Positions 1 through 4,985 of a DNA stretch of 5,778 nt are shown here, piece after piece (position 1 is the first letter of the stretch; every line of letters starts with the position of its first letter). The notes under the pieces were generated by a model. It searched no databases, had not been told where the DNA came from, and saw nothing but the letters and a program-made list of their open reading frames with translations. The DNA comes from Flavobacteriales bacterium (GTDB taxonomy: Bacteria > Bacteroidota > Bacteroidia > Flavobacteriales_D > Sanyastnellaceae): the NCBI GenBank assembly GCA_947457285.1, contig CANGVZ010000160.1, positions 1 to 5,778 on the forward strand. Reading direction: 5' to 3'. A program made the translations under genes and the position numbers.

Positions 1-2
1 AA

Positions 3-203
3 ACTCCATTCAAATCAGGTGCAGTTGTCCACCGAAACGTTAATTGGTTCAAAATTCATTTTGCTCCAAGTATTTCAGCGGAATCAAAGAAAGAAAGGTT
101 CGACGAAATCATTGAATCCCTTAGGACAACGACCTCGGGAGCACCTCGACGGTATATTGATAATACTATTGAGGTTTTTGAGGCTCTCAATAAGCTAGAA
201 TAA
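3..203 (+). CDS. C-terminal fragment of an unrecognised protein
   Basis: This is an open frame running in from the left edge and ending at TAA 201-203, 66 codons with no start in the window. I prefer it to the other frames because its translation looks like a soluble protein: HRNVNWFKIHFAPSISAES, then a charged stretch (KKERFDEIIESLRTT) and a likely final helix (IDNTIEVFEALNKLE). Frame 2 is stopped early. Frame 1 is open to about 190 but gives a basic, low-quality translation. The gene converges on ruvB, with 67 bp between the two stop codons that hold only the octamer array and no hairpin terminator. I do not recognise the family, and the fragment is too short to assign a function. That it is a real gene end is fairly likely; what it does is unknown. 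Confidence 0.55.
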   Translation, partial: TPFKSGAVVHRNVNWFKIHFAPSISAESKKERFDEIIESLRTTTSGAPRRYIDNTIEVFEALNKLE

Positions 204-213
204 GCACTTGTTC

Positions 214-269
214 CCGTCCCTCAGCACCACAGTAACACAGTCCCTCCGTCACTCAGTCCCTCCGTAACT
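214..269. repeat. Seven degenerate 8-bp tandem units between convergent genes
   Basis: Seven consecutive octamers fill most of the spacer: ccgtccct, cagcacca, cagtaaca, cagtccct, ccgtcact, cagtccct, ccgtaact. The consensus is C(A/C)GTCCCT. The last four form two 16-bp units that differ at one base (238-253 and 254-269). The array starts 10 bp after the stop of the plus-strand gene and ends one base before the ruvB stop codon. No spacers and no inverted repeat are present, so it is neither a CRISPR array nor a hairpin terminator. Its role is unknown. Confidence 0.8.
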
Positions 270-270
270 C

Positions 271-1293
271 TTAAAACAGTTTCCCCATATCCGGTTTGCG
301 GATTTTGCCGAGGTGTTTGTAGGTGAGCTCGGTGAGCTGGCGACCGCGGGGGGTGCGGGTTAGAAAGCCTTCCTGAATTAAAAAAGGTTCGTACACTTCC
401 TCAATGGTTCCAGCGTCTTCACCAACAGCAGTGGCAATGGTAGTGAGTCCCACAGGGCCGCCGTTGAACTTGTCCATCATGGTCATCAAAATCTTGTTGT
501 CCATTTCATCCAATCCCAAAGTATCCACGTTGAGTGCATTCAGTGCGGTTTTGGTGATGTTGATTTCAATGGTGCCGTCGCCTTTGATTTGTGCAAAGTC
601 ACGCACTCGTCGAAGGAGTGCATTTGCAATACGAGGTGTCCCGCGGCTTCTGCGTGCTATCTCATAAGCCGCATCTTCTTTGATTTCGATGCGCAACAAT
701 TCAGAACTGCGCTCTACAATATTCGTCAATGTCTTCGCGTCATAATATTGAAGTCGCGCATTGATACCGAAACGCGCACGCAACGGCGCTGTAAGCAATC
801 CACTGCGCGTGGTGGCGCCTACGAGCGTAAATGGATTTAATTTTATTTGAACCGAACGAGCATTCGGTCCGGTATCTATAACTAAGTCGATGCAATAATC
901 TTCCATCGCAGAGTAGAGATACTCCTCCACCACTGGACTCAAACGATGTATTTCGTCAATGAATAGCACATCATTCGGTTCGAGGTTGGTGAGCAAGCCT
1001 GCTAGGTCAGCGGGTTTGTCGAGCACGGGACCACTGGTGGTTTTCATACTCACGCCCATTTCATTGGCAATGATATATGCCAAAGTAGTCTTGCCTAGAC
1101 CGGGAGGACCATGAAACAGTACGTGGTCGAGTGCTTCGCTGCGAAGTTTGGCGGCCTTTACAAATACCTCCAAGTTTTCGAGCACTTGTCCTTGTCCGGT
1201 AAAGTCGTCGAAACTTTTGGGACGCAATACTTTGTCCAGCTCCTTATCGGTGGGCTGATCGGCTTCATTCCTAATATCAAATCCGTCTGTCAT
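271..1293 (-). CDS. ruvB: Holliday junction branch migration ATPase RuvB
   Basis: RuvB is the hexameric AAA+ motor that, with RuvA, drives branch migration of Holliday junctions in recombination and repair; RuvC then cuts the junction. At 340 aa it has the usual length and all parts are present. These are the N-terminal RPKSFDDFTGQ segment (24-34), Walker A GPPGLGKT (62-69), Walker B DEIH (113-116), sensor I GATTR (159-163), the arginine finger in LRARFG (R174), sensor II RGTPRIANALLRR (217-229), and a C-terminal winged helix with GGPVGL (278-283), EEVYEPFLIQ (298-307) and RTPRGR (313-318). The ATG at 1291-1293 gives the normal N-terminus. No Shine-Dalgarno precedes it, but a TAnnTTTG box lies 7 nt upstream. 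The gene is 29 bp downstream of a beta-barrel gene on the same strand. ruvA and ruvC are not in the window, which is common because ruvB often stands apart from them in this phylum. Confidence 0.98.
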   Translation of the reverse strand: MTDGFDIRNEADQPTDKELDKVLRPKSFDDFTGQGQVLENLEVFVKAAKLRSEALDHVLFHGPPGLGKTTLAYIIANEMGVSMKTTSGPVLDKPADLAGLLTNLEPNDVLFIDEIHRLSPVVEEYLYSAMEDYCIDLVIDTGPNARSVQIKLNPFTLVGATTRSGLLTAPLRARFGINARLQYYDAKTLTNIVERSSELLRIEIKEDAAYEIARRSRGTPRIANALLRRVRDFAQIKGDGTIEINITKTALNALNVDTLGLDEMDNKILMTMMDKFNGGPVGLTTIATAVGEDAGTIEEVYEPFLIQEGFLTRTPRGRQLTELTYKHLGKIRKPDMGKLF

Positions 1294-1300
1294 CTCGTTT

Positions 1301-1308
1301 CAAAAGTA
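1301..1308 (-). promoter_or_regulatory. Possible Bacteroidota -7 promoter box for ruvB
   Basis: The minus strand reads TACTTTTG, a full match to the Bacteroidota -7 consensus TAnnTTTG, in the 29-bp gap upstream of ruvB. Only 7 nt separate it from the ATG, so a transcript started here would have a leader of just a few bases. I find no TTG at the usual -33 spacing. ruvB may therefore have its own weak promoter or depend on transcription from the gene upstream. Confidence 0.45.
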
Positions 1309-1322
1309 AATGTATTTGCGCC

Positions 1323-1970
1323 TCACTCCTCCTTCCCTATTCGGTCTTTCCAGAGCTTTTCAAAGCGGTCTAAAATCAATCGAAATCGCAATACGTAAAC
1401 AGGAGCCGTAAATTGTTGTTCGATGTCTCTATTGCCCCTTATAACGAGCCTGTAGCCATAACCGGCCCCAACACCGATGAGATTGGCGATTTTGTATTCG
1501 AAGGCAATGGTGGGTTCGTACACAAAGGCACGTGCCTCGAACAATCGCTCGCCGGTTCTTTTTCCGTTGGGATCAAGGAAAATACTTCCATAACCCACGT
1601 TGGCTGTCACCATCGCTTCCCAAGGATTTTTTCTATAAAAAGAATATTCGATGTAAGGCCCGAGATAGCGCATGCGCAGGCGACCGATTTTTTCTACTTC
1701 TTGCTGAAAATAAACCTGATCAAAATGGCTGTACAACCAACTATAGCCGAGGCCGATATTCATTGTTTTTCCAAAACTCATTCCTGCTTTCACCCCTCCT
1801 ATTTGCACGGTGCTGCCGGTGATGAATGAATTGCGAAAATCAAGCTTCAGCGATGGCTTTGGTTTATTCCTAAATACCTGATACAACGAATCCGAAAGAT
1901 TGACGCTTTGGGCGTTTGTAAGGGCGCTCCAAATTATTAAAACAGTACTCAGTACGATTCGTCGGTGCAT
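1323..1970 (-). CDS. Secreted, probable outer-membrane beta-barrel protein of unknown function
   Basis: The product is 215 aa with a clear signal peptide: basic MHRR, a hydrophobic stretch at 5-17, and a likely cleavage after TNA at residue 20. The mature part has many short alternating hydrophobic/polar stretches rich in Gly and aromatic residues, at roughly 54-80, 99-112, 117-130, 147-160, 164-178 and 189-202. It ends with a charged tail (DRFEKLWKDRIGKEE). This pattern fits a small outer-membrane barrel of about eight strands with the N-terminus facing the periplasm. I do not recognise a named family or a catalytic motif. The ATG at 1968-1970 is needed for the signal peptide, since the next Met is residue 64. 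The gene lies 29 bp upstream of ruvB, so read-through is possible, but the two products share no obvious task. A soluble periplasmic beta-protein is the main alternative. Confidence 0.85.
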   Translation of the reverse strand: MHRRIVLSTVLIIWSALTNAQSVNLSDSLYQVFRNKPKPSLKLDFRNSFITGSTVQIGGVKAGMSFGKTMNIGLGYSWLYSHFDQVYFQQEVEKIGRLRMRYLGPYIEYSFYRKNPWEAMVTANVGYGSIFLDPNGKRTGERLFEARAFVYEPTIAFEYKIANLIGVGAGYGYRLVIRGNRDIEQQFTAPVYVLRFRLILDRFEKLWKDRIGKEE

Positions 1971-1974
1971 GGAG

Positions 1975-1982
1975 CAAAGGTA
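1975..1982 (-). promoter_or_regulatory. Possible -7 promoter box for the beta-barrel gene
   Basis: The minus strand reads TACCTTTG, matching TAnnTTTG exactly, and ends 4 nt before the ATG at 1970. With the usual spacing the first transcribed base would be at or next to the A of the ATG, giving a leaderless mRNA. At the 19-bp spacing the -33 element would be TTC (2004-2002) instead of TTG, a two-of-three match. Confidence 0.5.
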
Positions 1983-1990
1983 AGAACAAA

Positions 1991-2022
1991 GGGCGAGGGG
2001 CGAATGAGAGGGGCGAGGAGGG
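1991..2022 (+). other. G-rich stretch with four G runs and a 9-bp direct repeat
   Basis: Four runs of three or four G (1991-1993, 1997-2000, 2010-2013, 2020-2022) are spaced by 3, 9 and 6 bases. The 9-mer gaggggcga occurs at 1995-2003 and again at 2008-2016, a 13-bp period. The stretch lies between the -7 box of the beta-barrel gene and the octamer array, about where the -33 element of that promoter should sit. The G-rich strand is the template strand for that gene. A G-quadruplex is conceivable, but the 9-base loop makes this uncertain. Confidence 0.5.
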
Positions 2023-2110
2023 AAAGATTGGAAGATTGGAAGATTGGAAGATTGGAAGATTGAAAGATTGAAAGATTGGAAGATTGGAAGATTGAAAGAT
2101 TGGAAGATTG
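2023..2110. repeat. Eleven perfect-length 8-bp tandem units (GAAGATTG/AAAGATTG)
   Basis: Eleven octamers run head to tail without a gap. Seven read gaagattg and four read aaagattg (those starting at 2023, 2063, 2071 and 2095). Position 1 of the unit is the only one that varies, always G or A; the other 77 bases are invariant. The array starts 15 bp after the stop of the type IX cargo gene, taken in the direction of transcription. It ends 40 bp before the first -7 box base of the beta-barrel gene. The clean periodicity suggests recent expansion by slipped-strand pairing, and copy number may differ between strains. Confidence 0.95.
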
Positions 2111-2125
2111 AGAGCCTCGAGCGGT

Positions 2126-3034
2126 TTATTCCTTTATAAGTTTGATCGATTTTCTTGTGCCTGCTTCGGTCAAGGTATGGAGAAAATATACTCCGCTAGG
2201 TAAGAGCTCTACATTCAGTCGACAAGATTGTGATCGTATAGATTTTTCTAAAACCACTCTTGCCGCGAGGTCAGTAATGACGGCATTAACGAGAGTTTCA
2301 GATGACTCTATTTGAATGATACTATTAAATGGATTTGGTGACACGGTTATCGTCAACTCTTCACTTTCGCTAACACCTATATAATCGCAACAACTTTCGA
2401 ATGGGGATGGATACACTTCATAGGACAATTCTCCATCTTCAAAGTAACACCTCAAACCAATTCCTGCATCCATGAGCAATATTGGTGTGAATAGCCATAA
2501 ACCTCTATTTGCGTCACCAATCCCTTCAATCCACTCCATATAATATTCAATGTCTATCGGTCCCAAATAACGCAAGGTCCATTTTCTTCGTTCTGTTCCG
2601 TTGCCCAGAGTAATCATTTCTATGCTCTCCACTACGAACTCATGCTCTCCATTTGGCGTTATGGCGTTATTACTTTCTTCCAGTCGAATGCTATCGCCAA
2701 CCTCCAATGAAAAATCTAACATTAAAAACTCATTTGTCATTGCACTTTCACGTAGATAATACTTGCCATTTTCCTCCCGTACATAAAAGTCGATAAAATC
2801 AAAGATCTCTTCCGTGCATGGCGAGGAAGAGGCAACGCGATAATATGTAGTATCGTTTATGGATTCCGTTCCATCCAATGACAGCCCTGTGCGAACAACC
2901 GAATATCCAATCTCCGGCCCTTCGTAAATAGCATAACCACCCAACCATTCAGCACTGGGGCTTATAGGAATGATGTCTTGAGATGCTGCAAGAAAACTAA
3001 AATGTAGAGATAGAGTTAGAAAATAGAATTTCAT
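2126..3034 (-). CDS. Secreted protein with C-terminal type IX secretion sorting domain
   Basis: The product is 302 aa from the ATG at 3032-3034. A signal peptide (MKFYFLTLSLHFSFLAAS, cleavage near 18/19) leads to Sec export. Residues about 228-302 form a type A type IX sorting domain: ITVSPNPFNSIIQIE (228-242), a middle strand VITDLAARVVLEK (252-264), LPSGVYFLHT (278-287) and the terminal KSIKLIKE. Such cargo crosses the outer membrane through the type IX machinery and is released or anchored at the surface. The middle part has LDFSLEVGDSIRLEE (106-120) and WIEGIGDANRGLW (168-180), followed by a Cys-containing stretch. I recall similar segments in other uncharacterised Bacteroidota secreted proteins, but no enzyme motif is visible. 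An in-frame TTG at 3056-3058 would add 8 residues, but it lies inside the promoter box and spoils the signal peptide. The gene has its own promoter box and is followed by the octamer array. Confidence 0.92.
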   Translation of the reverse strand: MKFYFLTLSLHFSFLAASQDIIPISPSAEWLGGYAIYEGPEIGYSVVRTGLSLDGTESINDTTYYRVASSSPCTEEIFDFIDFYVREENGKYYLRESAMTNEFLMLDFSLEVGDSIRLEESNNAITPNGEHEFVVESIEMITLGNGTERRKWTLRYLGPIDIEYYMEWIEGIGDANRGLWLFTPILLMDAGIGLRCYFEDGELSYEVYPSPFESCCDYIGVSESEELTITVSPNPFNSIIQIESSETLVNAVITDLAARVVLEKSIRSQSCRLNVELLPSGVYFLHTLTEAGTRKSIKLIKE

Positions 3035-3055
3035 AATAGAATAGTTTAACACAAC

Positions 3056-3063
3056 CAAATATA
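3056..3063 (-). promoter_or_regulatory. -7 promoter box of the type IX cargo gene
   Basis: The minus strand reads TATATTTG, an exact TAnnTTTG match. It lies 21 nt upstream of the ATG at 3034, which predicts a 5' leader of about 17 nt. The expected -33 region falls on the T run of the cox terminator (3086-3092), where no clear TTG exists. The position supports the ATG at 3034 over the upstream TTG. Confidence 0.55.
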
Positions 3064-3085
3064 GTCCAAAGTCAATACACTACAT

Positions 3086-3114
3086 AAAAAAAGCGCCCCA
3101 TCAGGAGCGCTTTT
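3086..3114 (-). terminator. Intrinsic terminator of the coxB-coxA operon
   Basis: The arms AAAAGCGC (3089-3096) and GCGCTTTT (3107-3114) pair perfectly. Two more C-G pairs (3097-3098 with 3104-3105) are possible if A3106 bulges, leaving a five-base loop. On the minus strand the hairpin is followed by seven T (3092 to 3086), the hallmark of a Rho-independent terminator. It lies 69 bp after the coxA stop. On the plus strand only four T follow, and no plus-strand gene ends here, so the minus direction is the one that matters. Confidence 0.9.
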
Positions 3115-3141
3115 AATTCTATAACTTCAATCTTTTTTCCA

Positions 3142-3181
3142 AATTCAGAATTGCGAATTCAGAATTACGAATTGCGAATTT
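3142..3181. repeat. Five 7-bp tandem units plus a partial one (AATTNNG)
   Basis: The heptamers are aattcag, aattgcg, aattcag, aattacg, aattgcg and a partial aattt. AATT and the final G never change, while positions 5 and 6 vary (CA, GC, CA, AC, GC). The array ends one base before the coxA stop codon at 3183-3185 and lies between that stop and the terminator hairpin, so it is transcribed as part of the cox 3' UTR. Because AATT is its own complement, weak alternative pairings are possible, but no stable stem stands out. Confidence 0.85.
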
Positions 3182-3182
3182 C

Positions 3183-4958
3183 TTAGTGTGCGTGCTCGCC
3201 GGGCTTGAGGGGCACCACTTGAGGAACGAAATCTTCTTCGTGCTCTGGGTTGCTGTAGTCATAAGCCCAACGGTGTACTTCTGGAATTGCACCAGGCCAG
3301 TTGCCGTGAATGTGTTCTACTGGTGTAGTCCACTCGAGGGTGTTAGAACCCCATGGGTTTTGAGTAGCCACTTGTCCGTACCAAATGCTGTGGAAGAAGT
3401 TGAACAAGAACAAAATCTGAGCAGCACCACCAATGATTGCGAACGTCGAGATCAATGGGTTCAAGTCCATTACCCAATCCAGGAATTCGAATTCTGAATA
3501 GCTGTAATAACGACGTGGAGCTCCTGCCATTCCCACAAAGTGCATTGGGAAGAACACTCCATAACCGCAAATCAATGTCAACCAGAAGTGAGCATAGCCC
3601 AACTTGGTATTCATCATGCGACCAAACATCTTTGGGAACCAGTGGTAGATACCACCAAGCATACCAAAGATGGCCGACATACCCATTACGATGTGGAAGT
3701 GAGCAACTACGAAATATGTATCGTGAACGTTTACATCGAGCGCTGAGTCAGCGAGGATAATACCTGTAAGACCTCCAGTAACGAATGTAGATACCAATCC
3801 GATTGAGAAAAGCATACCTGGAGTGAAGCGGATGTTACCTTGCCACAATGTAGTAAGGTAGTTGAATGCCTTTACTGCAGATGGAATCGCAATCAAGAGA
3901 GTAGTAAATACGAATACTGATCCAATGAATGGGTTCATTCCTGTCACATACATGTGGTGACCCCATACGATAAACGAAAGGAAACCGATAGCGAGGATAG
4001 AACCAACCATCGCTTTGTAACCGAAGATTGGCTTGCGAGCGTTAGTTGAAATTACTTCCGAAGAAATACCCAACGCTGGCAACAATACGATGTAAACTTC
4101 TGGGTGACCCAAGAACCAGAACAAGTGCTGGTAAAGAATTGGTGAACCACCAGTTACGTCGAGCGCTTGACCCTCAATGAAGATATCAGAAAGGTAGAAA
4201 GCTGTACCGAAACCACGGTCCATCAAAAGCAATACAACCGCTGATACAAGAACTGGGAAAGACAATACACCGAGGATAGCTGTCACGAGCAAAGCCCACA
4301 TTGTAAGTGGAAGACGCGTCATCTTCATACCCTTTGTGCGAAGGTTTACGATGGTTACGATATAGTTCAATCCACCAAGGAGTGAAGATGCTACGAACAA
4401 TACCATCGAAAGCAACCACAATGTCATACCTGTACCAGAGCCTGGCATTGCCTGTGGAAGAGCCGATAGCGGAGGATATACTGTCCAACCACCTGATGCG
4501 GCACCACCCTCAACGAATAACGAAGCTACCATGATGATTGAAGAAGCGAGGAAGAACCAGAATGACAACATGTTCAAGAAACCTGATGCCATATCGCGCG
4601 CTCCAATCTGCAATGGAATGAGTAGGTTGGCAAATGTTCCTGACAATCCACCTGTCAATACAAAGAATACCATGATGGTACCGTGGATTGTTACCATTGC
4701 CAAGTAGGCGTTACCATTCAACACTCCGTTTGGTGCCCATTTGTCACCAAGGAAGAAGTTGAGGATACCAAAACTTTCTCCTGGCCATCCCAATTGGAGA
4801 CGGAAGAAGATTGACAACATCACAGCGATGATACCCATGAAGATAGCAGTTACCAAGAACTGCTTGGAAATCATTTTGTGATCTTGTGAGAAAATGTACT
4901 TTGAAACAAAGCTCTCTTCATGGTGGTGTCCATGTCCGTGTTCTGCGTGTGCTCCCAT
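3183..4958 (-). CDS. coxA: Cytochrome c oxidase subunit I (aa3 type, A1 family)
   Basis: This is the catalytic subunit of the inner-membrane heme-copper oxidase (also called CtaD), reducing O2 to water and pumping protons. All key residues are visible over 591 aa. Heme a ligands are H92 (TIHGT) and H422, and the heme a3 ligand is H420 (VVAHFHIVM). CuB ligands are H285, H334 and H335 (WGHHMY), with Y289 for the His-Tyr cross-link. D-channel residues are D122, N129, N198 and E287 (GHPEVY), and the K-channel residue is K363. Heme propionate arginines are R482-R483 (APRRYY). Mg-site ligands H412-D413 are present. The GHPEVY glutamate and tyrosine place it in the A1 family. About twelve membrane helices span residues 33-525. 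The N-terminus is His-rich (HAEHGHGHHHEE) and the C-terminus ends HAH. The gene follows coxB by 27 bp, with an SD-like GAGGA before the ATG, and ends in a heptamer array and terminator. Confidence 0.98.
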   Translation of the reverse strand: MGAHAEHGHGHHHEESFVSKYIFSQDHKMISKQFLVTAIFMGIIAVMLSIFFRLQLGWPGESFGILNFFLGDKWAPNGVLNGNAYLAMVTIHGTIMVFFVLTGGLSGTFANLLIPLQIGARDMASGFLNMLSFWFFLASSIIMVASLFVEGGAASGGWTVYPPLSALPQAMPGSGTGMTLWLLSMVLFVASSLLGGLNYIVTIVNLRTKGMKMTRLPLTMWALLVTAILGVLSFPVLVSAVVLLLMDRGFGTAFYLSDIFIEGQALDVTGGSPILYQHLFWFLGHPEVYIVLLPALGISSEVISTNARKPIFGYKAMVGSILAIGFLSFIVWGHHMYVTGMNPFIGSVFVFTTLLIAIPSAVKAFNYLTTLWQGNIRFTPGMLFSIGLVSTFVTGGLTGIILADSALDVNVHDTYFVVAHFHIVMGMSAIFGMLGGIYHWFPKMFGRMMNTKLGYAHFWLTLICGYGVFFPMHFVGMAGAPRRYYSYSEFEFLDWVMDLNPLISTFAIIGGAAQILFLFNFFHSIWYGQVATQNPWGSNTLEWTTPVEHIHGNWPGAIPEVHRWAYDYSNPEHEEDFVPQVVPLKPGEHAH

Positions 4959-4965
4959 TTCTTTG

Positions 4966-4971
4966 TCCTCT
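4966..4971 (-). promoter_or_regulatory. Shine-Dalgarno-like site of coxA
   Basis: The minus strand reads AGAGGA, ending 7 nt before the ATG at 4958, a good spacing for pairing with 16S rRNA. No comparable site precedes ruvB, the beta-barrel gene or the type IX cargo gene, in keeping with the rarity of Shine-Dalgarno sites in Bacteroidota. It may help translate this abundant membrane protein inside the operon. Confidence 0.5.
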
Positions 4972-4985
4972 GATTAAATTTTAAA

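Noticed and set aside
404..840. Open frames on the plus strand opposite ruvB
   Set aside because: They lie antisense to strongly conserved ruvB codons, give no recognisable protein and overlap each other.
1413..1829. 138-codon plus-strand open frame opposite the beta-barrel gene
   Set aside because: It is antisense to a gene with a clear signal peptide, and its translation has no coherent domain or start signal.
2023..2110. CRISPR array
   Set aside because: The units are 8 bp and abut directly with no spacers, and no cas gene is present.
2111..2125. Hairpin terminator after the type IX cargo gene (CTCGAG palindrome)
   Set aside because: The palindrome does not extend beyond 6 bp and no T run follows on the minus strand.
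3035..3058. In-frame TTG start adding 8 residues to the type IX cargo protein
   Set aside because: The TTG overlaps the TATATTTG promoter box, and the extra residues would precede an otherwise standard signal peptide that starts at the ATG at 3034.
3155..3160. GAATTC as a cloning-linker trace
   Set aside because: It arises naturally from the heptamer units, and the flanking sequence continues the same repeat on both sides.
3343..3760. Open frames in other phases over coxA
   Set aside because: They are shadows of the highly conserved coxA frame, with Ser/Arg/Trp-rich translations of no known type.
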